DNA of 64,000 bases, from assembly GCA_023422835.1 (NCBI GenBank), contig JAFAGI010000019.1:37978-101977 (forward strand), read 5' to 3'. Positions 17,218 to 27,600 of the stretch are shown in pieces (positions within the stretch are counted from its first letter, which is position 1; each line of letters starts with the position of its first letter). Below the pieces are notes generated by a model. It saw only the letters and a list, made by a program, of their open reading frames with translations. It was not told the DNA's origin and did not search any database. This stretch comes from Bacteroidota bacterium (GTDB lineage: Bacteria > Bacteroidota > Bacteroidia > Chitinophagales > Chitinophagaceae). The position numbers and the translations under genes were made by a program.

Positions 17218-19212
17218 TTATTTACTCCTGTTTTCAAACTCTGCTTTTACCGCATCCAGGTGGTTAATAAATTTTTCAATGTTGGAGTCATAGCCGTATT
17301 TAATATTGCTGAGTTCTTTGCCATCCGTATCAAGGAACATGTACAAAGGCTGGGCATTGAAACCGAAACGGGTAATCTCATAGTCAAGGTTTTTATCTCC
17401 CACATTGGTGATTTTTTTGCCGTTCTTATCTGTATAAACTTGTGCAGGTGGAAGATCTGTTTTCTCATCTACGTACAGGCTGATCAGTACAAAGTTCTCG
17501 CGCATTCTTTTCAATACTTCAGGATCGCTCCACACTTCGTTCTCCATTTTCCGGCAGTTGGCACAGGACCAGCCCGTGAAATCAAGCATTACCGGTTTGT
17601 TCAGCACTTTGGCCGCTGCCATGCCTTCTTCAAGATCAAAATAGGCTGTAAGGCCAAAGGGTACGTGCAGTTTATCTGCATACAATTTGGGAGGCTGCGC
17701 CGTACGGGTAGCAAAGCTCGCTGTGTGGTTGCCGGATATGTACTGCAATTTGTTCAGGTCAAAATCCTGGGTGGACGCCGGAGGGAAAATTCCGCTCCAG
17801 AATTTTAAAGGCGCGCCCCAAAGGCCGGGCAGCATATACAAAGCAAATGAGAAGCTTGATATGGCTAAGAACAACCTCGGCACGCTGATGTATTTCAGGT
17901 CGCTGTCGTGGTTGAACTTCAGTTTTCCCAATAAATACAATCCTAAGAGCACCGCCAGCATGATCCATACAGCCAGGAATACATCCCTGTTTAATAAACC
18001 CCAATGGTACTGCAGATCTACCATAGACAGGAATTTTAATGCCAGCGCCAGTTCAACAAAACCAAATACAACTTTCACGGTATTTAACCAGCCGCCGCTC
18101 TTTGGCAGGCTGCTGAGCATAGACGGGAATAAAGCAAACAGGCTGAATGGCAATGCCAGGCCAGCGCTGATACCTAAAATACCCATCACTGTACCCAGGC
18201 CTGTGCCCTTCGAACTTGCTTCTGCCAGCATACTGCCCACGAATGGGCCTGTGCAGGAAAACGAAACAATCACCAGTGTGAGCGCCATAAAGAAAATGCC
18301 CATTACACCCCCTTTGCGCGCTTTTTCATCAGATTTATTGGCCCATTTACTTGGCAGCGTTAGTTCAAAAGCGCCAAAGAACGAAATGGCGAAAATCAAA
18401 AAGATGAGGAAGAATAAAATATTTGCCCCTGCGCTGGTAGATACCTGGTACAGTACCTTATCACCAAATATTTTTGTAACGATAAGCGTGGGAATGGTAT
18501 AAATAGCGATGATAGATAATGAATAGATAAAAGCGCTGCGAATGCCCTCTGCCCTGCTCTTGCTTTTCTTTAGGAAAAAACTGACCGTAACCGGTATAAG
18601 CGGGAATACGCAGGGAGTAAACACCATTGCCAGGCCAACTAAAAATCCCAAACCCAATAAGGCCCATGCAGATTGATTGCTATTATCAGGAGCTGTAGCG
18701 GCCGCGTTCAGGCCACCTTCTGCTGCTTGCGATACTTCAGCATTTTGTTTGTCCGGGTCGTAGACGGTCACTATTTCTTCTACGCCGCTGGGGAAATTTT
18801 CTCCCTGCATGGCCAGCCAGGTGATCAGGCCTTTGATCGTAATTGCTTCTTTTACATTGTGCAAAGGCACCAGGAAAGTAACTTTATTTTTGTAATAATG
18901 AATGTTTCCTCCCACAGCCTGGTTGTTTACGGTTTCGAGTGTACCGATCTCAGTGATCGTATCTGTGGCACGTGTAAATTGCTTAATACGCTCGTCCAAT
19001 TCTATCTGGGTAATAAACGCATCTTCTTCAGAGAATTTTTTTGTGGTAAACAACTGCACGTTTTCAGCAATAGTCGCATCTATTTTCAGGTTGGAAAGAC
19101 TATCGTTTACTTTTTGAACTTCATATATAAAGGTAACCGGAGAATTTGTTTGTGCTATACCTGTGAGGGAGCATAACAAGAAAGCAAACACTAACGGAGA
19201 AAAATATTTCAT
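17218..19212 (-). CDS. dsbD: DsbD-type thiol:disulfide interchange protein
   Basis: 664 residues. It passes electrons from cytoplasmic thioredoxin to periplasmic thiol proteins. Order: signal peptide (MKYFSPLVFAFLLCSLTGIA), an N-terminal beta domain to about 165, eight or so membrane segments (about 185-470) holding the two conserved intramembrane cysteines in FTPCVFPLIPVTVSFF and SFSCTGPFVGS, and a C-terminal thioredoxin domain with the active site WSCANCRKME near 548. The N-terminal domain lacks the usual DsbD-alpha Cys pair. The adjacent 19285-19734 gene encodes a separate DsbD-alpha-like domain, so the two may work together. Confidence 0.92.
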   Translation of the reverse strand: MKYFSPLVFAFLLCSLTGIAQTNSPVTFIYEVQKVNDSLSNLKIDATIAENVQLFTTKKFSEEDAFITQIELDERIKQFTRATDTITEIGTLETVNNQAVGGNIHYYKNKVTFLVPLHNVKEAITIKGLITWLAMQGENFPSGVEEIVTVYDPDKQNAEVSQAAEGGLNAAATAPDNSNQSAWALLGLGFLVGLAMVFTPCVFPLIPVTVSFFLKKSKSRAEGIRSAFIYSLSIIAIYTIPTLIVTKIFGDKVLYQVSTSAGANILFFLIFLIFAISFFGAFELTLPSKWANKSDEKARKGGVMGIFFMALTLVIVSFSCTGPFVGSMLAEASSKGTGLGTVMGILGISAGLALPFSLFALFPSMLSSLPKSGGWLNTVKVVFGFVELALALKFLSMVDLQYHWGLLNRDVFLAVWIMLAVLLGLYLLGKLKFNHDSDLKYISVPRLFLAISSFSFALYMLPGLWGAPLKFWSGIFPPASTQDFDLNKLQYISGNHTASFATRTAQPPKLYADKLHVPFGLTAYFDLEEGMAAAKVLNKPVMLDFTGWSCANCRKMENEVWSDPEVLKRMRENFVLISLYVDEKTDLPPAQVYTDKNGKKITNVGDKNLDYEITRFGFNAQPLYMFLDTDGKELSNIKYGYDSNIEKFINHLDAVKAEFENRSK

Positions 19213-19233
19213 GCAAATAATATTAAAAATGAA

Positions 19234-19259
19234 AAAGTCTGCAAATCTAAGCAGACTTT
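19234..19259 (-). terminator. Hairpin between the two DsbD-type genes
   Basis: Perfect nine-base stem AAAGTCTGC / GCAGACTTT with an eight-base loop; on the minus strand it is followed by a T-rich stretch. It would reduce read-through from the upstream alpha-like gene into dsbD. Confidence 0.6.
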
Positions 19260-19284
19260 AATCTTATCAAAAATGTAGCGCGTT

Positions 19285-19734
19285 TTATTGCAATTTTATA
19301 ACAACGGATTTGCTGGTTGGGGGCAGACATTGATTGTCATCACAAACCATATAATTGACATTTGCGGTTAGGGATGTTTTTACATTATTTTTTACCTTAA
19401 CTTTCTGTACAAATTTTACGTTGCCGTCAAAGAATTTAACATTGGTCTTAAAATTCTTGTCGTACACTGTTTTCAGGTTTCCTATCTCTTTGGCTTTACC
19501 GTCCAGCGTTACCAACGGATTTTTAGAGAAAACGATCTCTGTTGGTTCCGGGCCGCCTGAGGGTGTAAATTGGGAATAGATATGCCAGGGCTTCTGTACG
19601 TGGGCTACAATAGTTACCTCATAAACTCCGTTTCCTTTTTTAACTGCACTGGAACTAAATGATACCGGGTCTTTCTGGCTGAAAGCAGAAAATGCTACAA
19701 ATGCTACAATTAAAGTCAGTAATAATTTCTTCAT
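19285..19734 (-). CDS. DsbD alpha-like domain protein, exported
   Basis: 149 residues from the ATG at 19734; the frame's earlier ATG (19761) gives a prefix before an obvious signal peptide, MKKLLLTLIVAFVAFSAFSQ. The mature part resembles the periplasmic N-terminal domain of DsbD: VAHVQKPWHIYSQFTPSGGPEPTEIVF and NYMVCDDNQCLPPTSKSVVIKL, where the two Cys (CDDNQC) sit in the place of the redox pair. I infer that it takes electrons from the downstream DsbD membrane protein. The pair is separated by a hairpin. Confidence 0.85.
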   Translation of the reverse strand: MKKLLLTLIVAFVAFSAFSQKDPVSFSSSAVKKGNGVYEVTIVAHVQKPWHIYSQFTPSGGPEPTEIVFSKNPLVTLDGKAKEIGNLKTVYDKNFKTNVKFFDGNVKFVQKVKVKNNVKTSLTANVNYMVCDDNQCLPPTSKSVVIKLQ

Positions 19735-19817
19735 ATGTTGTCTTGGTTTAAATATGATCATTTGATAACACTCAATACAAAAGGTTTAAAATTAAATAGT
19801 TCTAAACTCAGGTAGTA

Positions 19818-19825
19818 CAAATATA
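19818..19825 (-). promoter_or_regulatory. Candidate -7 box TATATTTG
   Basis: TAnnTTTG match 84 bases above the DsbD alpha-like gene start. Distance is long, so confidence is low. Confidence 0.35.
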
Positions 19826-19838
19826 AGTTTGCTGAAGC

Positions 19839-20813
19839 TTATTTTAAAATAAATTTTCCCCATCCTACATACCAGCAGGCCAGTATGATTACCCAGAAAA
19901 ATAAGGCAGAAACAATTTTAGACCGGTTGTAAATAAAAAAATTAGAGGTTATGCCTGCCGCAGGAACGGCAATAATGATCAGTGTTTCCAGGGAATGGTC
20001 TTCTAAAAATACAATGCCGGCAGACAGCAATAATAAAGCAGTGAGCATTAAAGACCAGCCCTTCCTGGCAACAATCAGCATGTTGGCGTAGGGTGTTTTC
20101 ATTAATCCAAGTATTACCATACATACCAGTAAAGAAAATCCAATAATCAGCTCACGGCTGTCTTTGAATTGTGGTATCTCCCAGCCGAAATCAGGAATGT
20201 ATTTCATAGCAAGCGGCAGCGTATCCGTGAGGTAAAAAACGGAAACTGCAAAATACAACGGCAGAATAACGGCAAGTAAATAAATAAGAAACGTTTTTAA
20301 GGTAAAAGTGGTAAAAGTAAAAATACCAATTAGCATAATTAACACCAGCATGAAAGAAGGTATATACAGCAGCGCACATAGACCGGCAATGAAACCAATA
20401 TTGAACACAATACCATTTTTATCATCCCTGTGAGACAAATCTAAGCACAGGCTGAACATCGAAATAATGAAAAAATTAATGAATAAACCGGGTGTCATAT
20501 TGTTCCACAAGGGATACAGCCCTGTAAATAATATATAAACCATAGCCGGTAAATATCCCTGCGGCAACATTTTCCTGCTCTGCAATAGGTAGTTTAATCT
20601 TAGTGCCTGTACAATCACAATAAGATGGTATAAAAAAGACAGGAAAACCGGCGTCCAGTTTTTCATTGGCGCCATTATAAAATCTATCAGTCCGTCTTTG
20701 GCAGTGACAACCACAGCAGGTGCATTAAACAAAAAAGATACATGCACAACCGCACTGAGCAGTATCAGTAAAAAAACAGAAACAGCAGACTTTTCTTTAA
20801 ATAAGGAAACCAA
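19839..20813 (-). CDS. Polytopic membrane protein, DUF6427-like
   Basis: 324 residues with about nine to ten hydrophobic segments over the whole length and short basic loops. The overall look (MVSLFKEKSAVSVFLLILLSAVVH start, GLYPLWNNMTPGLFINFFIISMFSLCLDLSHRDD in the middle) is that of the uncharacterised Bacteroidota DUF6427 proteins, which are sometimes mislabelled as oxygenases. No catalytic motif is visible. A TAnnTTTG box lies 18 bases above the ATG. Family assignment is moderate, function unknown. Confidence 0.7.
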   Translation of the reverse strand: MVSLFKEKSAVSVFLLILLSAVVHVSFLFNAPAVVVTAKDGLIDFIMAPMKNWTPVFLSFLYHLIVIVQALRLNYLLQSRKMLPQGYLPAMVYILFTGLYPLWNNMTPGLFINFFIISMFSLCLDLSHRDDKNGIVFNIGFIAGLCALLYIPSFMLVLIMLIGIFTFTTFTLKTFLIYLLAVILPLYFAVSVFYLTDTLPLAMKYIPDFGWEIPQFKDSRELIIGFSLLVCMVILGLMKTPYANMLIVARKGWSLMLTALLLLSAGIVFLEDHSLETLIIIAVPAAGITSNFFIYNRSKIVSALFFWVIILACWYVGWGKFILK

Positions 20814-20830
20814 GGAAAAATATTTTGCAA

Positions 20831-20838
20831 CAAATATA
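20831..20838 (-). promoter_or_regulatory. -7 box TATATTTG for the DUF6427-like gene
   Basis: Matches TAnnTTTG 18 bases upstream of the ATG at 20813, implying a leader of about ten bases. Confidence 0.45.
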
Positions 20839-21049
20839 ACCGATAAATTCCTGTGCGCACCAAATCAGCCCTAACAAATTTCCCCCGCTGCAGCTTTTGA
20901 GTAAAGAAAACATTGAGCATCACGAATTGCCACAACACATTGTTTTAACAAATGTTCATAAAAATGAGCGGTAAAAAATAATATTAGATTTAAATATACC
21001 CTAACATTGCATAGATTTTGTATGCAGAAGACTTCAAAGCTTTTACAAA

Positions 21050-23074
21050 GTGAATAAAAGAAACATCCACACTCTAAGCGCCGCAGGCCTATTAGTAGCT
21101 TTAGGTATTATCTACGGTGATATCGGTACATCTCCCTTATACGTTTTCAGCGCTGTGATCAATGGTAAAATAATTGATGAAACACTCATACTCGGAGGCC
21201 TGTCCTGCATAATCTGGACATTAACACTGCAAACAACTGTGAAGTATGTATTGCTAATGCTAAATGCAGATAACAAAGGTGAAGGAGGTACATTTTCTTT
21301 GCTGACATTGGTACGAAGACAGAAGAAGTGGCTGATCTTTCCGGCTATGATCGGCGGTGCATTCCTGCTCTCTGACGGCATCATTACACCGCCAATTACC
21401 GTTACCTCTGCTATTGAGGGGATCCGGCAGATCCCCGGCCTTGAAACCATGCGGCAAAGCAGTGTTGTGAGCATTGTCCTGACAATACTTTCAGGGTTAT
21501 TCTTCGTGCAACAATTAGGCACGGCAAACATTGGAAGGGCTTTCGGCCCGGTAATGTTTGTGTGGTTTTGCATGCTGGCGATCATGGGCATCATCAACAT
21601 CCACCACGATTATAGTGTATTAAAGGCTTTCAATCCCTACTATGCTGCACGGCTGCTGACGCAATACCCGCATGGATTCTGGATCTTAGGAGCCATATTC
21701 CTGTGTACCACGGGTGCCGAAGCCCTATATTCCGATCTCGGGCATGCAGGCAAAAAAAACATACGCATAAGCTGGATATTTGTAAAAGCTGCTTTAATAC
21801 TCAATTACATGGGACAGTCTGCTTACCTGCTAACCATGAAAGGCAAAATTTTCGCCAATACAGAATTATTGGCAGACAAAGCTTTTTCGAGCAAATTCCC
21901 GGCAGCTGAGATACTGGAAAACCCGTTTTACCAGATCATGCCTGAATGGTTCAGGATCATAGGTATTGTTATAGCCACCATGGCTGCCATCATTGCATCA
22001 CAGGCCATGCTTTCCGGTTCATTTACCCTTATCTCTGAAGCTATCCGTTTGAACGTATGGCCCAAGATGAAAATAAAATATCCCTCAGAAGAGAAAGGAC
22101 AGGTGTTTATACCCGGCCTGAACCTCCTGTTATGGGCAGGTTGTGTCGGTGTGGTATTGTATTTCCAGAAATCATCCAGGATGGAAGCCGCTTATGGCCT
22201 GGCCATTACTTTGTGTATGATAACAACCACATTGTTGTTTGCCTTTTATCTTATCAAGAAACGCGTAAAAAAATCACTTATATTGTTGTTCCTGGGTGTT
22301 TACGGCACTATAGAAATATCTTTCCTTATAGCTAACCTCGAAAAATTCCCGCACGGCGGTTATGTAACGCTCATAATCGGCGGCATATTGTTTACCATCA
22401 TGTATGTGTGGTACAGAAGTCGCAAAATCAAGAACCGCTATGTGGAATTTGTGCGCCTTGAGCATTATATTCCCATGATCCAGGAGTTGAGCAATGATAA
22501 GACGGTTGCTCGGTACACCACCCATCTGGTGTACATGACCAGCGCAGATAATCCTAAGGAAATTGAGCATAAGATCATATATTCCATACTGAATAGGAAG
22601 CCGAAACGTGCTGATATCTATTGGTTTGTGCATGTGGATACGCTGGATGACCCATACACGTCAGAATACACCGTAGAGCACATTATTCCCAACGATATTA
22701 TCCGCGTGGAGTTCAGGCTGGGCTTCAGGGTAGAACAAAAGATACAGGCCATGATGCGCCGGGTGGTGGAAGACCTAATTGCTAATAAAGAAGTAAACAT
22801 CACCAGCCGTTACGAAAGCCTCGAAAGAAACAATATTGCCGGCGACTGGCATTTTATTGTGATGGAAAAATATCTTTCCACCGACAATGAACTACCTTAT
22901 TTTGAAAGGCTGATCATGAAATTGTATTTCGGCATAAAGAAATACAGCCTGAGCGAAGAACGCAGCTTTGGCCTTGACCCAAGCTATGTGCATGTGGAAA
23001 AATTTCCATTACTGGTGTCTACCACCAGGACTATTCCACTGAAACGGACTTACAAAAATGGGGAGGAAGTGTAA
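21050..23074 (+). CDS. kup: Potassium uptake protein Kup
   Basis: 674 residues, proton-coupled K+ importer of the KUP/HAK/KT family in the inner membrane. Signature at the start: GIIYGDIGTSPLYVF; then GGTFSLLTL, DGIITPPITVTSAIEG and the long C-terminal cytoplasmic domain (about 470-674). Twelve membrane segments are expected. The start is a GTG at 21050: the only nearby ATG (21022) is in another frame and meets a stop at once. Monocistronic, divergent from the DUF6427-like gene. Confidence 0.96.
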   Translation: MNKRNIHTLSAAGLLVALGIIYGDIGTSPLYVFSAVINGKIIDETLILGGLSCIIWTLTLQTTVKYVLLMLNADNKGEGGTFSLLTLVRRQKKWLIFPAMIGGAFLLSDGIITPPITVTSAIEGIRQIPGLETMRQSSVVSIVLTILSGLFFVQQLGTANIGRAFGPVMFVWFCMLAIMGIINIHHDYSVLKAFNPYYAARLLTQYPHGFWILGAIFLCTTGAEALYSDLGHAGKKNIRISWIFVKAALILNYMGQSAYLLTMKGKIFANTELLADKAFSSKFPAAEILENPFYQIMPEWFRIIGIVIATMAAIIASQAMLSGSFTLISEAIRLNVWPKMKIKYPSEEKGQVFIPGLNLLLWAGCVGVVLYFQKSSRMEAAYGLAITLCMITTTLLFAFYLIKKRVKKSLILLFLGVYGTIEISFLIANLEKFPHGGYVTLIIGGILFTIMYVWYRSRKIKNRYVEFVRLEHYIPMIQELSNDKTVARYTTHLVYMTSADNPKEIEHKIIYSILNRKPKRADIYWFVHVDTLDDPYTSEYTVEHIIPNDIIRVEFRLGFRVEQKIQAMMRRVVEDLIANKEVNITSRYESLERNNIAGDWHFIVMEKYLSTDNELPYFERLIMKLYFGIKKYSLSEERSFGLDPSYVHVEKFPLLVSTTRTIPLKRTYKNGEEV

Positions 23075-23085
23075 AGCGGGGAGCA

Positions 23086-23331
23086 GCTAAAGGGTGACCT
23101 ACTCTTACAGAAAAGGCTGCAACGCTCATCAAAAAACTTAGCCGTATTCACTTCAAGACGAAAACCAATTTTTCAAATGTAGAAATAGAGGGTTCCACTT
23201 TTCCATTCTCAATACGGCCGTATTGACATTGCGAAAGACCCTAATCTGCACATAATTCCTTTTTTGGAAAGGTGTTTAACCTCTCTCAAACGTTTGATAT
23301 TCTTAGCTATTAGTTCTACTGTCTGTGCCAT
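23086..23331 (-). pseudogene. XRE-family HTH regulator, frameshifted
   Basis: Starting at the ATG at 23331 (preceded by GAGGAGGTT) the minus strand reads MAQTVELIAKNIKRLREVKH, continues in a second frame as ELCAD-stop-GLSQCQYGRIENG then KVEPSISTFEKLVFVL, and in a third frame as EVNTAKFFDER. Put together it is a typical Cro/CI-type helix-turn-helix domain with two frameshifts and one nonsense codon (TAG in place of the Leu between D and G). No intact frame exceeds 41 codons. It is a dead regulator next to kup. Confidence 0.8.
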
Positions 23332-23649
23332 AACCTCCTCAATTATACAGCATAGTTAATAAAATGGCTATTTGCTTATTTATGCCTATAGTATATATCC
23401 GTAGGTAAAATAAACATTCATTTGATGCAAAAATAATTTAGCGTAGGGAAATAGCGGAAATCAAAGCACAGTTGAACATTCTAAGGCGTATTGGAGCATT
23501 TCGGATTACAGCCGAACAGGAATAAAATGTTATGCTGTCCCTTCACGATGACAAGAACGTCATCTTTATAGTATTTTATCTGCCTTTATGCTTGTTATGG
23601 TTAAAAATTCTGTACGTCAGCGAGGGGTTTGCTGATCATAGAAAATATA
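23332..23649. other. Intergenic region between dead regulator and DksA-like gene
   Basis: A 27-codon open fragment on the plus strand (about 23445-23525, EIAEIKAQLNILRRIGAF) has no start codon and is not recognised. Nothing else gene-like is seen. Together with the XRE remnant it suggests decayed foreign DNA. Confidence 0.3.
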
Positions 23650-23672
23650 AGGCAGCCCTTGTGAAGCTGCCT
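23650..23672 (-). terminator. Hairpin after the DksA/TraR-like gene
   Basis: Stem AGGCAGC / GCTGCCT with a nine-base loop, 25 bases past the stop on the minus strand, followed by a T-rich stretch. Confidence 0.6.
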
Positions 23673-23696
23673 GTATTTTATTGTAACTTAATTAAA

Positions 23697-24665
23697 TTAT
23701 TGCGCGTTGCTGCTGCCGTTGTTCCTCCTGTTGAGTTTGGCTTCAATGCTTAAGGTAGCATGAGGTACTGCACGCAGGCGGGCTTTATCAATCAACTTGC
23801 CGGTAACACGGCAAATACCATAAGTCTTGTTTTCAATCCTTATTAATGCTTTCTCAAGGTTATCAATATAAGCAATTTGGCGACTTGCCATTTGACTTAG
23901 TTGCTCTCTTTCCATACTTACGGTACCGTCTTCCATAGTCATGTACCTGCTTTCAACATCGCCTCCCATATCGTCTTTACGCGTAATGATGCCCTGTAAA
24001 TAGGCTACTTCGCGTTTGGCATCTGCTAATTTTTTTGAGATGAGTGTTTTAAACTCCTGCAGATCTTCTTCCGAATAAGTTACCAGAGGTTGCTGATTGG
24101 CGTCGGCCTCTCTCTGCTCCAGCGGTGTATAAGAAGGTTTATAGGATTTTTTAGAAGTAGTTGAGATCTTAGGCACTTTCACTTCTTTTAAAGGCTGACT
24201 TTCTTTCTTTACTTTTTTGGCTATCTCAGGTGCATCTTTAGCTGCTTTTTTAGCTACTGCGGGTTTATCGTTTTTCTTTACAGGCGCTACCGCGGCTTTA
24301 ACAGGAGCAGTCGATTGCTTAGAAGCTGGTTTAACGGTTGCTGCCGTTTTCTTTGGTGCAAGCGCAGTTGCAGCTTTTTTTGCAGGAATAGCCGCTTTTT
24401 CAGGAGCTGCAGCTTTTACTGTTTTTTTTGCTAAAGGCGCAGCACCCGCCTTCTTTACCGCGGCAGCTTTAACAGTACTTGCTTTTTTTATCGCCGCTTT
24501 GGAAGACGCCGCTACTTTAGGAGCTGCTTTTTTAACTGCAGCAGCTTTCTTAGCTACAGCTTTTTTAGCAACCGGTTTCGCAGTTGCAGCTTTTTTCACC
24601 GGTGCCTTCGGCGCTGTTTTGCTCACTTTCGATTGTTGCACCGCTTTTTTCTTTGTAGTAGCCAT
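23697..24665 (-). CDS. DksA/TraR-type protein with histone H1-like N-terminus
   Basis: 322 residues in two parts. Residues 1 to about 170 are almost only Lys, Ala, Pro, Val, Thr in AAKK/PVKKA-type repeats, as in histone H1 and bacterial H1-like proteins. Residues about 175-322 form a DksA/TraR domain: a long coiled-coil (EEDLQEFKTLISKKLADAKREV ... LEKALIRIENKTYGICRVTGKLI) and the C-terminal AVPHATLSIEAK. Only one Cys is left of the four zinc ligands (YGICRVTGK), which is common in Bacteroidota members of this family. It may bind RNA polymerase while the basic tail binds DNA; that is inference. It starts nine bases after the ileS stop, so it is co-transcribed with ileS. Confidence 0.88.
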   Translation of the reverse strand: MATTKKKAVQQSKVSKTAPKAPVKKAATAKPVAKKAVAKKAAAVKKAAPKVAASSKAAIKKASTVKAAAVKKAGAAPLAKKTVKAAAPEKAAIPAKKAATALAPKKTAATVKPASKQSTAPVKAAVAPVKKNDKPAVAKKAAKDAPEIAKKVKKESQPLKEVKVPKISTTSKKSYKPSYTPLEQREADANQQPLVTYSEEDLQEFKTLISKKLADAKREVAYLQGIITRKDDMGGDVESRYMTMEDGTVSMEREQLSQMASRQIAYIDNLEKALIRIENKTYGICRVTGKLIDKARLRAVPHATLSIEAKLNRRNNGSSNAQ

Positions 24666-24673
24666 ATCAAATA

Positions 24674-27600
24674 TTAACCTTTTTTATGAATTGTAATGTA
24701 TAACAGGTTATTGTCCACTTCCACCTCAACGCTGTCTTCCAGATGTGATACAAATGTTAGTTCATCTGCCAAAATTTCCGCACAAATATAGTCTTTAAAT
24801 CTAAGTATGGATGGCTTTAAAGCCTGACTGTCTAAAATTTGTACAAAAATACGATCAGAAAGATCAAATTTACGTTCTTTTCTAATATTTTGTACACGAT
24901 TTATAAACATTCTTGCGTTGCCCTCCTGCCTCAGTTCCTCGTTAATAGTAATATCCAGGGCAATGGTTACTTTTCCTTTGCCTGCTACTGACCAGCCGGG
25001 TATATCTTCTGCTGTGATGATTACGTCTCCGGCAACCAACTCCACGGGCTCATTGTTAACCGTGAGGGTGAAGGTGCCCGTTTGTTCCAGAACTTTAATA
25101 TCTTCCTGAGACATCTTTTCAATTTCCGCTGCCGTTGCTTTCATCCTTGCGCCGAGCTTTTTACCTAAAGATTTAAAATCAGCCTTGATCTTTTTTGAAA
25201 TTACAGAGTTGGATTCTGTTATGTATTCTATTTGTTTAATATTCGTCTCTGACTTAATGAGGTCCTCCACCCTTTCAAGCTGGGTTTTCATATGTGCATC
25301 CAATACAGGTATCAAAACTTTCTGCAAAGGCTGTCTTACAATGATGTTTTCTTTTTTCCTGAGTGAAAGTATCAGTGATGAAACATCCTGGGCAAGCTCC
25401 ATTCGCTCTTCCAGGGATTTATCGATCAGCGCTTCGTTGGCTACCGGGTAGTCCGTATGATGTACACTTGTGGCTTCAAACCTGTTTGTAACAGTATTTA
25501 AGTTTCTGAAAAGTTCGTCGCTGAAGAAAGGAGCAAGCGGCGCTATAAGCCTGTTGACTGTTTCCAGGCACTCATACAAAGTCTGGTAAGCAGAAATTTT
25601 GTCAGTTTCATATTCACCTTTCCAGAAACGGCGCCTACAAAGCCTTACATACCAATTACTTAAATGTTCATCTACAAATTGGTCAATAGCTCTAAAAGCA
25701 ATGGTTGGTTCATATTCTTCCAGGTTTTCATTAACTGTCTTTACTAATGAATGAAGGGTAGATAATATCCAGCGGTCAATTTCAGGCCTGTTATCATCAT
25801 TTATACGGCTTTCTTTGAAAGCAAAACCATCTACATTGGCGTACAAAGCGAAGAACTGGTAAGTGTTGTACAACGTACCGAAAAACTTCCGTTGTACTTC
25901 TTTGATACCATCAATATCGAACTTGAGATTGTCCCAAGGTGATGCGTTAGTCATCAGGTACCAGCGTGTGGCATCTGCACCATATTTATCAATTGTTTCA
26001 AAAGGATCAACGGTATTGCCGTGGCGTTTAGACATTTTATTACCATACTTATCTAAAACCAAACCATTGGATACCACTGTTTTAAAAGCGTTACCGGGAT
26101 ATTTACTTTCATCAACCTCTAAGCCGGCAATCCTCAGTTCCTCCAGCACATCTTCTTTCACGAGTGAACTGATGGCATGCAGCGTATAAAACCATCCGCG
26201 GGTTTGATCCACACCCTCGCAAATAAAATCCGCCGGGTAGTTTTCAGCAAATTTTTCTTTATTCTCAAAAGGAAAATGCCACTGGGCGAAAGGCATAGCT
26301 CCGCTGTCAAACCATACATCTATCAGGTCCGGTACCCGCTTCATAGGTTTACCTGAGGCAGAAAGCAATTCAATATTATCTACTATTGGCTTGTGCAAGT
26401 CAATGTCAAGCAATGAATTATTGACTTTTAACGTATTATGTTTATTGTATCCTGCTTCGCAGGCCTTCATATACAAATCAGTTAATTCCTTAACGCTGCC
26501 TACGCAAACTTCTTCAGTACCATCCTCTGTTCTCCATACCGGCAAGGGAGTGCCCCAATAGCGGCTTCTGCTCAAGTTCCAGTCAACCATATTTTCCAGC
26601 CAGTTACCGAATCTGCCTTCACCGGTAGACTTTGGCTTCCAGTTGATGTTTTTGTTCAGTTCTATCATCCTGTCTTTCTGAGCGGTAGTTTTAATAAACC
26701 ACGCATCGAGAGGATAATACAAAACCGGTTTGTCTGTACGCCAGCAATGAGGATAGCTGTGTTCGTACTTCTCCACTTTAAAAGCCTTACCTTCTTTCTT
26801 TAGTTTAATGGAGATATCTACGTTAACATCCTGATAGTCATTATCATCTTTATAGTTCTTCACATACCTGCCGCTAAACTCTCCCATGCCCTCTACAAAC
26901 TTACCTTCCTTATCTACCATAGTGAGCACTCCTATACCGTACTTCTGTCCCACACGGTAGTCGTCAGCTCCAAAAGCCGGAGCTGTATGTACAATGCCGG
27001 TACCATCTTCTGTGGTTACAAAATCTCCAACCAATACCCTAAAAGGGTCGCCGCCGCTGCTAGCAGCCGTATTGGCATCGTACTGCATCAGTTGTTCATA
27101 GCGCAGGTTTTCTAATTCCAGGCCTTTAAATTCAGCCAGCATTTTCCAGGGGATGCTTTTACCGCCGGCTTCAAAATCGTCAAAAGAAACGTTTTCTTCC
27201 TCTGCTTTAAAATATTTCCCTACAAGATTTTTTGCCAGTATTACGTTTTGCAGATCGTACGTGTAAGGATTAAAAGTCTGCACCAACACATAATCAATGT
27301 TAGGGCCTACAGTGAGCCCTAAGTTGGAAGGCAGTGTCCAGGGCGTGGTGGTCCATGCCATAAAGTAAACAGCGGGCTCATTACCAGCCCGGCTGTTAGC
27401 TAATGCATTAAATATTTTTTCCGCAGCGGCATTGCCTTCATTCTTATTTTTAAGCAACTGAAACAACACCGTAGCGCTGGTATCCTTCACATCTTTGTAG
27501 GTACCGGGCTGGTTCAGTTCATGCGAACTCAAACCGGTTCCGGCGGCAGGCGAATATGGCTGGATGGAAATGCTCTGATACAGGTAGCCGCGGTTGTACA

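Noticed and set aside
17687..18502. 271-codon plus-strand frame opposite dsbD
   Set aside because: Antisense shadow of a clear DsbD gene.
24217..24696. Alanine/phenylalanine-rich plus-strand frame opposite the DksA-like gene
   Set aside because: Arises from the reverse complement of Lys/Ala repeats, a typical shadow.
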